A DNA stretch of 64,000 bases from Bradyrhizobium sp. sGM-13 (GTDB lineage Bacteria > Pseudomonadota > Alphaproteobacteria > Rhizobiales > Xanthobacteraceae): the NCBI RefSeq assembly GCF_018398875.1, contig NZ_JAGWDK010000007.1:278914-342913 (forward strand). Direction: 5' to 3'. The translations under genes and the position numbers were made by a program. The notes under the pieces were generated by a model. That model was not told where the DNA came from and made no database searches. It worked only from the letters and a program-made list of their open reading frames with translations. Positions within the stretch are counted from its first letter, which is position 1; every line of letters begins with the position of its first letter. Positions 7,451 through 16,280 of this stretch are shown one piece after another.

Positions 7451-10400
7451 TTAGTGCGGCGACACGATGAAGTCGCTCGCATGCAGATTGGCCAGGACGA
7501 CATTCTTGAGGATGACAGTATCGTTGGTGTCGAGTGTGAACCGAACGTCAGTAGAATTTATCTGGTTCAGCGGATTAGCTAGCCAATTACTGACAGTGGA
7601 CGAGTCCACCGCGGCAAACGCCCGCAGATCGATATGGTCCCGTCCCGGCGCGAAGTTCATGATCGTATCGGTGTTGGGACTGACTTCCGGCGTGAAGACA
7701 AACTGGTCAGCGCCCTCACCACCGGTCAGCGTATCGGCATAGCCGGTCGCAAAAATGACGTCCTTGCCGGACGTGCCGTTCAAGGTGACTTCCGGGCCTG
7801 TTCCAGCGTGGTTGAAAATGAAATTGACGGTATCGGCGCCGCCAAAACTATCGGCAACCGTGAGCGTGACCATGTCGGTCTGCGGTTCCGCAGTGTCGTG
7901 GAGGTATGCGATACCGCTGTCCAGCGTCGCGTTGATTTCCTCAAAATCAAGGCCACTGCCGTTCGCCGGTGTCACACTGGTTACCGGGCTGGCACCGGTC
8001 GTCGCTGACATCGCAAACGTGGATCCGGTAGCATCGGCATCCGTGACGTAAAGGCCCGAAAAAGTCGTCGTTTCATCAACATGCTCTGTGACGACGACAT
8101 CGGTTCCGATCACGGGCGCATCGTTCGCTCCCTCCACTTTCACCGTCAGCGTCGCAGTGCCAACGGCGCCGTGTACGTCCTTCGTCTGGATCGTGAACGT
8201 ATCGGCATCGGTAGTGCCGGCGGCCAATTCGTTGATCGCATCGGCGTCAGGGACGTAGATGTAGTTGCCGTACTGGTCCACCGTTAGCGAACCGTACTGG
8301 CCTGAGACCGCAGAATTCGTCGCGCCCGCTGTACCAATCGCGGCATATTTCAGCGTCGTGGTTTCGCCGCTGTCCACATCGTTGCCCGCCAGCGTTCCCG
8401 TAAGGTCGCTGAAGCTGTCATCGATTGCTGTATCGACGAACGGAGCCGTAGTCACGTCGGCCAGCGTCGGCGCGTCATTGGTGCCGGTGATCACCACCGT
8501 GACGTCCTGCAGAACCGTACCACCGTGGCCGTCGGAAACCGTAACCGTATAGATTTGCGTGATGGTCTGATTCAGCGCCAGTGACTGCAGCGTCGGGTCG
8601 TTGTTGTCGAGCGTAAAGGTCCAGCCCAGCGAAGCGGTATTAACAGTGTCGTCGTTGACCTCGTTCACCATCGTGAGCGCGAATGCTCCGATCTTCGCCG
8701 CGCCCGGACCGGTGCCCTCGGCAAACCCCGGCAGATCGGCGCTGGCATCCGACGATTTCAATGCGAAGCTGGCGGTGTGGGTGTCGATCAGATCGATATC
8801 TTGAAACGCGATCGTGCCCGACGTCCCAATTTTGCCGGAAACGACGCCGGTATCTTCGGCGACGCCCCCGCTCGCGGTGGTCGCTGCCCCCGCGACGATG
8901 GTCGGCGCGTCGTTGGTACCGGTGATGGTGACGGTGACGTCCTGCAGAACCGTACCACCGTGGCCGTCGGAAACCGTAACCGTATAGATTTGCGTGATGG
9001 TCTGGTTCAGCGCCAGTGACTGCAGCGTCGGGTCGTTGTTGTCGAGCGTAAAGGTCCAGCCCAGCGAAGCGGTATTGACAGTGTCGTCGTTGACCTCGTT
9101 CGCCATCGTGAGCGCGAATGCTCCGATCTTCGCCGCACCCGGACCGTTGCCCTCGGCAAACCCCGGCAGATCGGCGCTGGCATCCGACGACTTCAATGCG
9201 AAGGCGGCGGTGTGGGTGTCGATCAGATCGACGTCCCTAAACGCGATCGTGCCCGACGTCCCGATGTTGCCGGAAACGAGGCCGGTATCTTCGGTGACGC
9301 CCCCGCTCGCGGTGGTCGCCGCCCCCGCGACGATGGTCGGTGCGTCGTTGGTGCCGGTGATGGTGACGGTGACGTCCTGCAGAACCGTACCACCGTGGCC
9401 GTCGGAAACCGTAACCGTATAGATTTGCGTGATGGTCTGGTTCAGCGCCAGTGACTGCAGCGTCAGGTCGTTGTTGTCGAGCGTAAAGGTCCAGCCCAGC
9501 GAAGCTGTATTGACCGTGTCGTCGTTGACCTCGTTCACCATCGTGAGCGCGAATGCTCCGATCTTCGCCGCACCCGGACCGTTGCCCTCGGCAAACCCCG
9601 GCAGATCGGCGCTGGCATCCGACGACTTCAATGCGAAGGCGGCGGTGTGGGTATCGATTAGATCGACGTCCCTAAACGCGATCGTGCCCGACGTCCCGAT
9701 GTTGCCGGAAACGACGCCGATATCTTCGGTGACGCCCCCGCTCGCGGTGGTCGCCGCCCCCGCGACGATGGTCGGCGCATCGTTGTTACCCGTAATGGTG
9801 ACCGTGACGTCCTGCGTAACGGTTCCGCCGTGGTGATCATCGAAGGTGACGGCGTAGACTTGAGTGATGGTTTGCCCGACCGCCAGCGACTGCAGCACTG
9901 GATCGTTGTTGTTAAGCGCGAAGCTCCAGCCGATCGAGCCAATAGTGGTGACGCCGGGATTCTCGCTCACCGATGTGAGTGCGAATGTCCCGATCGCGCT
10001 GAGTGGCGCCGCCTCTGAATAGCCCGGCAGATTGGCATTGGCATTGGACGATTTGAGAACAAAAGTCGCGGCGTGGGTGTCGGTCAGGTCGAGGTCCTGG
10101 AACGTGACGGTGCCGCCGGCGACCAGCGTTGGCGCTTCATCCTCCGTCACCGCGCCAGTGGCTGTGGTCAAATTGTCAACGATCGTCGGAACGTCGTTGG
10201 TTCCGATGACCACGACTTCCCCGCCATGGATCGACACGGTGACCGGCGTCGAGATGATGCCACCGTGACCATCGTCGACCCGCGCGACATAGTTGAGGTT
10301 CAGCGTTTCGCCGTCGGCGATGAAGTCGAACGCGCTGTCGGCAATGCTGTAGGTCCACATCGCCGAGCCGTTATGGCTGTTTCCGGCCGCCTGCACCACT

Positions 10401-12256
10401 GTCAGCGGCACCAGGACGGCCTGAATTGCCGCCATCTGCTCCGCCGTCAGCGCCTCGGTGACGTCGTTGTCTTGCGCATCATAGTAGCGGAACGGATCAG
10501 TGGCCGAGATCGCCACGCTGACGACGGGACGGTCGGTCAGGTCGACATCGCCGAAGGTGACGGTGCCGGACACGGTATTGATCGCCGTATTGCCGGTGCC
10601 GATCCGCTCCGTGATCTGGCCGCCGGTCGCGGAGATCGTCGGCTTGTCGTTGGTGCCGGTGACGACGATCGTAAACGGCACAAATGTCGTCTCGTTGAAC
10701 GGCGCGTAGTTGTTGTCGACCCGCGCCATGTAGGTCAGTTTCAGCGTCTCGCCGGCGGCGAGGAAGTCGAACGCGCCGTCGGCGATGTTGTAGGTCCAGG
10801 TCGCCGTGCCGAAATTCTTGCCGTTGGGATCCTGCACTACGGACAGCGGCACTTCGACTGCTTTGATCGCCGCTTGCTGCTGCGCCGTCAGCGTGGCGGT
10901 GACGTCGGCGCCCTGCGCGTTCTGATAGGCGAAGGAAGAAAACTGCGTACTGACGCTCGGAGTATCGCCGGGATTGATGTCAAGGTAGTTGACGCTGCCG
11001 GAGATGCTGTCAAGCGCGGAGCTGGCGGTCACATCGATCCGTTCGCTGACCGTACCGCCGAACGCCGCGGCCTGCGGCGGCCCGGGAATGTGCACGAGCC
11101 TGGGGGGCGGTCCCGGATCCACGGGGGGAGTAGCCCCGCTCGGGATGTTGAGTAGCTGAAGCGTCACGGGAATGAACTCCCCGCCGGCCAGCTTGACGAA
11201 CAATGTTTCCGGAATGATCGAATCGGTAAAATTGGTAGTGAGCTTGGTGTTCGGGTTGTTCAGGTCGGTGAACTTCAGCGAGAACACGTCGCTGATGATC
11301 TTCTGCGCGTCGGGCGATAGCTGCACCGACGATTGAAAGCTGACCGTGCCCTGCCCATTGATGATCGTCTGCGTGCCGGCCCGGTTGACGGTCGCGATCG
11401 GCGTCAGCGTGGTTTTGTCGAACAGGATGTAGGAGCCGGTGGTGCCGTCGGGCTCGACCAGCACCTGGAATTTCGCGGGCGGCGCGATACCCGAGCCGGG
11501 CACTTCGAAGTCGATCTCGACCAGCACCGCGGTGCCGCGGATGCCCATGGTCGCGACCGGGGTGTCGACCTTCATGTCGCCTTTCTTGGCGGTGGCGCCG
11601 GCGACGAACGAGATCGTGCCCTGCACCAGGCTGAGCAGCGACTTGTTGTCCGACCCGTCGGGGTCGTAGACCATCTCGTTCAGCACCATCCGGGCGTTCG
11701 ATGCGAGACCGAACACGGTGCCGTCGATGAAGGTGATGCCGAGCGTCGAATCGGAGCCGGACTGGACGACGTCGCCTTTATGGACGGTTTCGCCCTGGTT
11801 CAGGATGATCGAGACGCCGTTGCGGATCGCGGTCGCATTCCCCGTCAGCTTGGTAACATGCCCGATCACAGGCGGCGCGACGCTGGGACTGCCGTCCGCT
11901 TGCGCGAACTGGGTGTACCCGCTCAGCGCGTTGACGATGTCGCCGGTGAGATGGGCGCCATCGGGCGAGGCCAGCGCAGCGCGCTTCTCGCCCTTGAAGT
12001 AATCGCGCAGCACGACCTCGCGGTCGCTGCTACTGAGGATCAGGTCGACGCCCGACCGCTTGAAATGGCCGCTGAAGAGCAGATGGGCATCAGGAACAAT
12101 TATGGCGTCGGACGGCGCATGTGTCGAAACTTTGTCGACATGGAGCTTGCCGTGGGAAGGAAGATGGCCGTGCGATGACAGCAGAGGCCCAGAGCCAATA
12201 TCCGCGCCGGAAAAAGGGGCGAGGTCGCCCGATCCGAATTTGCCGGCGTAGTTCAA
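7451..12256 (-). CDS. Giant secreted FecR/VCBS-repeat protein with C-terminal RTX/type I secretion signal (adhesin-like)
   Basis: 1601 residues. About 120-255 form a FecR-type domain (GVSIILNQGETVHKGDVVQSG; GDMKVDTPVATMGIRGTAVLVE). From about 400 onward come tandem VCBS/cadherin-like repeats, each closing with ITGTNDAPTI or similar. Residues about 820-1250 hold three nearly identical 145-residue copies. The C-terminus has a Ca-binding nonapeptide-like stretch (GGEGADQFVF) and the tail NVVLANLHASDFIVSPH, typical of type I secretion substrates. No Sec signal is visible. The start is TTG at 12256: an in-frame stop lies five codons upstream and there is no nearby in-frame ATG, and the ribosome site is weak. 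No type I exporter is in the window. It is likely a biofilm or surface protein. Confidence 0.88.
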   Translation of the reverse strand: MNYAGKFGSGDLAPFSGADIGSGPLLSSHGHLPSHGKLHVDKVSTHAPSDAIIVPDAHLLFSGHFKRSGVDLILSSSDREVVLRDYFKGEKRAALASPDGAHLTGDIVNALSGYTQFAQADGSPSVAPPVIGHVTKLTGNATAIRNGVSIILNQGETVHKGDVVQSGSDSTLGITFIDGTVFGLASNARMVLNEMVYDPDGSDNKSLLSLVQGTISFVAGATAKKGDMKVDTPVATMGIRGTAVLVEIDFEVPGSGIAPPAKFQVLVEPDGTTGSYILFDKTTLTPIATVNRAGTQTIINGQGTVSFQSSVQLSPDAQKIISDVFSLKFTDLNNPNTKLTTNFTDSIIPETLFVKLAGGEFIPVTLQLLNIPSGATPPVDPGPPPRLVHIPGPPQAAAFGGTVSERIDVTASSALDSISGSVNYLDINPGDTPSVSTQFSSFAYQNAQGADVTATLTAQQQAAIKAVEVPLSVVQDPNGKNFGTATWTYNIADGAFDFLAAGETLKLTYMARVDNNYAPFNETTFVPFTIVVTGTNDKPTISATGGQITERIGTGNTAINTVSGTVTFGDVDLTDRPVVSVAISATDPFRYYDAQDNDVTEALTAEQMAAIQAVLVPLTVVQAAGNSHNGSAMWTYSIADSAFDFIADGETLNLNYVARVDDGHGGIISTPVTVSIHGGEVVVIGTNDVPTIVDNLTTATGAVTEDEAPTLVAGGTVTFQDLDLTDTHAATFVLKSSNANANLPGYSEAAPLSAIGTFALTSVSENPGVTTIGSIGWSFALNNNDPVLQSLAVGQTITQVYAVTFDDHHGGTVTQDVTVTITGNNDAPTIVAGAATTASGGVTEDIGVVSGNIGTSGTIAFRDVDLIDTHTAAFALKSSDASADLPGFAEGNGPGAAKIGAFALTMVNEVNDDTVNTASLGWTFTLDNNDLTLQSLALNQTITQIYTVTVSDGHGGTVLQDVTVTITGTNDAPTIVAGAATTASGGVTEDTGLVSGNIGTSGTIAFRDVDLIDTHTAAFALKSSDASADLPGFAEGNGPGAAKIGAFALTMANEVNDDTVNTASLGWTFTLDNNDPTLQSLALNQTITQIYTVTVSDGHGGTVLQDVTVTITGTNDAPTIVAGAATTASGGVAEDTGVVSGKIGTSGTIAFQDIDLIDTHTASFALKSSDASADLPGFAEGTGPGAAKIGAFALTMVNEVNDDTVNTASLGWTFTLDNNDPTLQSLALNQTITQIYTVTVSDGHGGTVLQDVTVVITGTNDAPTLADVTTAPFVDTAIDDSFSDLTGTLAGNDVDSGETTTLKYAAIGTAGATNSAVSGQYGSLTVDQYGNYIYVPDADAINELAAGTTDADTFTIQTKDVHGAVGTATLTVKVEGANDAPVIGTDVVVTEHVDETTTFSGLYVTDADATGSTFAMSATTGASPVTSVTPANGSGLDFEEINATLDSGIAYLHDTAEPQTDMVTLTVADSFGGADTVNFIFNHAGTGPEVTLNGTSGKDVIFATGYADTLTGGEGADQFVFTPEVSPNTDTIMNFAPGRDHIDLRAFAAVDSSTVSNWLANPLNQINSTDVRFTLDTNDTVILKNVVLANLHASDFIVSPH
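8501..9805. repeat. Three tandem 435-bp near-identical repeats inside the adhesin gene
   Basis: The marker GACGTCCTGCAGAACC recurs at 8501, 8936 and 9371 and a diverged copy (GACGTCCTGCGTAACG) at 9806, giving an exact 435-base (145-codon) period. Units starting at 8936 and 9371 differ at only a handful of positions. Flanking VCBS units are clearly diverged, so these three copies arose by recent duplication or are kept alike by recombination. Copy number here can vary between strains and can be misassembled from short reads. Confidence 0.92.
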
Positions 12257-12928
12257 TGGAACACCAATCTAAATGGTTAAGAAGTATGAAATTTCCCTGC
12301 GGGGTTTTCATACCACGCAGGTAAGGAACACAAAAGCAGGCATGCCGCGAATACCCTCGATATGGGGTATGTCGGCAACAGGACCGAAAAGGTCCGGAAA
12401 AAGTGTCCGGCGAAAGTATGGCAAGGAAAAGGCCGGAACTTACTCGGACTGATCGAAAAATGGGCACGGCCTCCCACGGCATAAAGATAAGCAGTCATAA
12501 TCATTTATCGCTGCCGCGGCGCTGCGAATGCCGCTTCCTAGTCGTCTTAAGACCGATCACCTCGCGGATGCATTCGAAGCCGTCATCGCCTTCAAGACGT
12601 CCGAGACGGGTTACAATCGCGCACCGAGCGATCCCGTGGGTAAGGTTAATTCGGTGACCTGTGACCCTTCCGCAACCCGTAAACTTTTGCGCCGTGTCCG
12701 CCTCCTGTCTCGGATGGCCAAGCGGCCCCGATGAGCGCCGATCTGAGTGGATCGATAAAATCCTCTGCAAACCGGCAAGGCCGCGTTCACGCTGCTTGGC
12801 AAACTTCCGATAGGCCTCCCCTAGATTTAAACGGATCAAAAGCACCGTTGCGCATCCTGCCCGTTCTGAAATGATCCGGGTACGAGCAGGCAGAGCAGGC
12901 CCGCCGATGCCCGGACAAGGGGTGTCAG
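12257..12928. other. 672-base intergenic region between divergent adhesin and protease genes
   Basis: No convincing gene is present. The short open frames here lack ribosome sites and recognisable domains. It must contain the promoters for both flanking genes. Visible structure includes a dyad at 12351-12370 (listed separately) and a purine-rich stretch with recurring TCCGG words around 12385-12440. I see no tRNA, repeat element or clear sigma-70 promoter. Confidence 0.6.
12351..12370. promoter_or_regulatory. Candidate operator dyad ATACCC-N8-GGGTAT
   Basis: A perfect 6+6 base dyad with an 8-base spacer lies about 95 bases upstream of the TTG start of the adhesin gene, in the divergent intergenic region. 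It has the size of a dimeric regulator site. No regulator gene adjoins it, and a 12-base dyad can arise by chance, so this is only a candidate. Confidence 0.25.
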
Positions 12929-13732
12929 ATGGGGTTGGCAGTCTATGCACGCGCATGGCGTGCGGGCATCGTCGCGTGCGGCCTGGCCTGGTTCGGGCCA
13001 GCCGGCCTGCGCGCGGAGACGGGCGAGCTATCCGCGCCGGTGGAGATGATCCAGCGATCGGCCGAACCGTTCGGACTTGCCGCATCTTCCCTCACCGGCG
13101 GCGGACTGCGCGACAAATGGCTTGGCGTGCAGCGCCGGCTCGACGACGAAATGGTGCAGCTTGCGCTCTGCGAAGGCGACCGTGACGGCTGCGTGTCTCC
13201 GGCCGCGCTGAAATTCCTCGATATTGTCGACGCCGCGCGCTTGCGCGAAGGCCGCGCGCGGCTCGGCGAAATCAACCGAGCCGTCAATCTCGCCATCCGG
13301 CCGATGCGCGATCTCGCCCAGCACGGCCAGATCGACGTCTGGACGCCGCCGCTCGCAACGTTCGCGCGCGGCGGCGGCGACTGCGAGGATTATGCGATTG
13401 CGAAATTCATAGCCTTGCGCCGCGCCGGCCTCGCGCCCGACGATCTCAGGATCGTGGTGCTGCACGATACCATCCGCGGCGAGGACCATGCGGTGGCTGC
13501 CGCGCGGCTGGAGGGGCGCTGGCTGACGCTCGATAACCGCGGCATGGCGATGATCGAGGACGTCGACGTCAGAAACTTTCGGCCGACATTCGTCATCGGC
13601 CAGCACGGCGTGATGCGATATGCCGATGCTCCGCTGCTCGCCGATGCCTCTGGCAGTACGCTTGCGGCTCCGCTTGTCGTGAGCTCTCTGGCCGCTCCGC
13701 CGACCGGTCATTCGAACGTGCCAATGGAATGA
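12929..13732 (+). CDS. Transglutaminase-like periplasmic cysteine protease (BTLCP/DUF920, LapG-like)
   Basis: 267 residues with an N-terminal export signal ending near AGLRA (about 30). The body matches the bacterial transglutaminase-like cysteine proteinase family, whose best-known member LapG cleaves the biofilm adhesin LapA in the periplasm. The Cys-His-Asp triad is visible: Cys152 in GGGDCEDYA, His187 in GEDHAVA and Asp202 in TLDNRG. Length fits the family. It is divergent from the giant VCBS protein, which makes that protein the obvious candidate substrate, but a typical LapA cleavage motif (TAAG-like) is not visible near the adhesin N-terminus. No LapD-like partner is in the window. Confidence 0.88.
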   Translation: MGLAVYARAWRAGIVACGLAWFGPAGLRAETGELSAPVEMIQRSAEPFGLAASSLTGGGLRDKWLGVQRRLDDEMVQLALCEGDRDGCVSPAALKFLDIVDAARLREGRARLGEINRAVNLAIRPMRDLAQHGQIDVWTPPLATFARGGGDCEDYAIAKFIALRRAGLAPDDLRIVVLHDTIRGEDHAVAAARLEGRWLTLDNRGMAMIEDVDVRNFRPTFVIGQHGVMRYADAPLLADASGSTLAAPLVVSSLAAPPTGHSNVPME

Positions 13733-13979
13733 CGGCGCGCAATTGTTGCGCGGCGACGGCAGGCAACAATCTGCTTTCCTTATCTGATCTTTCCTGCCTC
13801 ACGGCCAATGGTGCGCTGCAGCCGGCGTGCCAGCTTGCATTCGTTCAGTGAAAGCGCTCGCTCAAAACACGCGAGACAAGTTTTCTCTTTTGGTTTCGCG
13901 CATCGCGTTGATTGACGCGATCCTTCTCACCGGCATAGCATTCCACCAGATCCGCTAGAGATCACTGGGAGGGAATGAG

Positions 13980-16160
13980 ATGACACGTTTGCCGCGCGTT
14001 GATTCCGCTTGCCTTTTATTTTCTGAAATTGCCGTTACTTCCCGTCGGCCGGCGCGCCTTGCGCAGGCCGTGATCGCAATGGGGCTGGGCCTGACGCTGG
14101 GCTGCAGCACAGCCCTTGCGCAGACACCCGCCAAGGGATCGCCCGAGCATATCAAAGCGGTTACTTCGGCGGTCGACGGCGCATCGATCAAGGCCAACAC
14201 CGCGACCTCGAACGACTGGCCGACCATCGGCCTCGACTACGCCGAGACGCGCTTTTCCAAACTCAACCAGATCAACGCCGACAACGTGAAGAAGCTCGGA
14301 CTGGTGTGGAGCTATCCGCTGGAATCCTCCCGCGGCGTCGAGGCGACGCCGGTCGTTGTCGACGGCGTCATGTATCAGACCGCGTCCTGGAGCGTGGTGC
14401 ACGCCATCGATGCCCGCACCGGCAAGCGGCTCTGGACGTACGATCCGAAGGTCGATCGCACAAAGGGTTACAAAGGCTGCTGCGACGTGGTCAATCGCGG
14501 CGTCGCGCTCTGGAAAGGCAAGGTGTTCGTCGGCGTCTATGACGGGCGGCTGATCGCGCTCGATGCCGTCACCGGCACAGTGGTTTGGGAAAAGGACACG
14601 CTGATCGACAAGGAGCATTCCTACACCATCACCGGCGCGCCGCGCGTGTTCAACGGCAAGGTCGTGATCGGCAATGGCGGCGCGGAATACGGCGCCCGCG
14701 GCTACGTCACCGCTTACGACGCCGAAACCGGCAACCAGGCCTGGCGCTGGTTCACGGTGCCGGGCGATCCGTCAAAACCGTTCGAAGATGAATCAATGGC
14801 GGCTGCCGCCAAGACTTGGGACCCCGCCGGCAAATACTGGATCAACGGCGGCGGCGGAACGGCGTGGGATACCATCACCTTCGATCCAGACCTCAACCTC
14901 GTCTATATCGGCACCGGCAACGGCTCACCGTGGAATCGGGATGTGCGCAGCCCGTCCGGCGGCGACAACCTCTATCTGGCCTCGCTCGTCGCGCTGAACG
15001 CCGACACCGGAAAATACGTCTGGCACTATCAGGAGACGCCCGGCGACCACTGGGACTACACCTCCACCCAACCGATGATCCTCGCCGATCTCACCATCGA
15101 TGGCACGCCGCGCAAGGTGATCCTGCATGCGCCGAAGAATGGCTTCTTCTTCGTCGTCGACCGCACCAATGGCAAGTTCATCTCGGCCAAGAACTTCGTC
15201 GATGTGAACTGGGCGACTGGCTACGACGCCAACGGCCGGCCGATCGAGGTGAAGGAGGCGCGCGGGAGGGAACAGTATGACAGCATCCCGGGCCCATACG
15301 GCGCCCATAACTGGCATCCGATGTCGTTCAACCCGCAGACCGGCCTCGTCTATCTGCCGGCGCAGAACATTCCGGTGAACCTCACGCCGGAAACAGCGTT
15401 CAAGCACAACGCACAGGAGCCCGGCAAATTCGCTTCCGCGGCGGGCTGGAACGTCGGCTTCATGCTCAACGCGACACCGCCGAAGAGCGCGCCATTCGGC
15501 CGCCTGCTCGCCTGGGATCCGGTGAAGCAGAAGGAAGCCTGGCGCGCGGAGTATGTGGCGCCGTGGAACGGCGGCACCCTCACCACTGCGGGCAACCTCG
15601 TTTTCCAGGGCACTGCGGACGGCCGCTTCATCGCCTACAACGCCACGACGGGCGAAAAGCTCTGGGAGACGCCGGTCGGTACCGGCGTGGTCGCGGCCGC
15701 CTCGACCTATCTGGTCGACGGCAAGCAGTATGTCTCGATCGCGGTCGGCTGGGGCGGCGTGTTCGGAATTGCCGCCCGCGCCACCGAGTTGCAGAGCCCG
15801 GGTACCGTCTACACGTTCGCGCTCGACGGCAAAGCGCCACCGCCGGCCTTCGTGAAGTACCAGACCGAAGGCCTGCTCGCCGGCGTCAAGTACGATCCGA
15901 AGGACGTTCCCGAAGGCACTGCGCTCTATGTCACCGCCTGCGCGCAATGCCATGGCGTGCCGGGCGTCGACAAGGGCGGCAATGTCAGGAACCTCGGCTA
16001 CGTTTCCAAGGAGACCATCGAGAACCTGAAGAACTTTGTGTTCAAGGGTCCGTTCCGCGATCAGGGCATGCCCGACTTCACCGGCAAGCTGACCGAAGCC
16101 GACGTAGTGAAGATCCAGGCCTTCATCCAAGGCACTGCGGACGCGATAAGGCCGAAGTGA
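13980..16160 (+). CDS. PQQ-dependent quinohemoprotein alcohol dehydrogenase (type II, with C-terminal cytochrome c)
   Basis: 726 residues. A signal peptide ends near ALAQ (about 49). An eight-bladed PQQ propeller spans about 60-600, and a cytochrome c domain has the heme motif CAQCH at 654-658 with Met697 (GMP) as likely axial ligand. The vicinal disulfide Cys167-Cys168 (KGCCDVV) that contacts PQQ is present. The catalytic base is Asp359 in DHWDYTS; residue +2 is Thr361 rather than the Asp seen in lanthanide-dependent enzymes, so calcium is the predicted metal. It oxidises alcohols in the periplasm and passes electrons through heme c. The start is supported by GGGAGGG upstream. Confidence 0.93.
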   Translation: MTRLPRVDSACLLFSEIAVTSRRPARLAQAVIAMGLGLTLGCSTALAQTPAKGSPEHIKAVTSAVDGASIKANTATSNDWPTIGLDYAETRFSKLNQINADNVKKLGLVWSYPLESSRGVEATPVVVDGVMYQTASWSVVHAIDARTGKRLWTYDPKVDRTKGYKGCCDVVNRGVALWKGKVFVGVYDGRLIALDAVTGTVVWEKDTLIDKEHSYTITGAPRVFNGKVVIGNGGAEYGARGYVTAYDAETGNQAWRWFTVPGDPSKPFEDESMAAAAKTWDPAGKYWINGGGGTAWDTITFDPDLNLVYIGTGNGSPWNRDVRSPSGGDNLYLASLVALNADTGKYVWHYQETPGDHWDYTSTQPMILADLTIDGTPRKVILHAPKNGFFFVVDRTNGKFISAKNFVDVNWATGYDANGRPIEVKEARGREQYDSIPGPYGAHNWHPMSFNPQTGLVYLPAQNIPVNLTPETAFKHNAQEPGKFASAAGWNVGFMLNATPPKSAPFGRLLAWDPVKQKEAWRAEYVAPWNGGTLTTAGNLVFQGTADGRFIAYNATTGEKLWETPVGTGVVAAASTYLVDGKQYVSIAVGWGGVFGIAARATELQSPGTVYTFALDGKAPPPAFVKYQTEGLLAGVKYDPKDVPEGTALYVTACAQCHGVPGVDKGGNVRNLGYVSKETIENLKNFVFKGPFRDQGMPDFTGKLTEADVVKIQAFIQGTADAIRPK

Positions 16161-16214
16161 CGAAGTGATCCCGGGATGGTGCGCAAGCACCAGACCTCAG
16201 ATGCGCAAATAGGG

Positions 16215-16243
16215 AGGGCTGCGCGAGATGATCGCGCAGCCCT
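16215..16243. terminator. Bidirectional hairpin between convergent genes
   Basis: Perfect 11-base arms (AGGGCTGCGCG at 16215-16225 and CGCGCAGCCCT at 16233-16243) with a 7-base loop sit between the alcohol dehydrogenase and the converging binding-protein gene. There is no strong T-run on either side, so it may be an incomplete intrinsic terminator or an mRNA 3'-end stabiliser. Confidence 0.65.
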
Positions 16244-16280
16244 CTGTCGTTGAAGCCCTGCCGTTAGAGCGAAGCGCCCC

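Noticed and set aside
12501..13085. 194-codon minus-strand frame in the adhesin/protease intergenic region
   Set aside because: Arg/Pro/Ser-rich, overlaps the protease gene antisense, no ribosome site or domain.
14925..16190. 421-codon minus-strand open frame opposite the alcohol dehydrogenase
   Set aside because: Antisense shadow of a gene with complete PQQ and heme motifs; no ribosome site or family signal.
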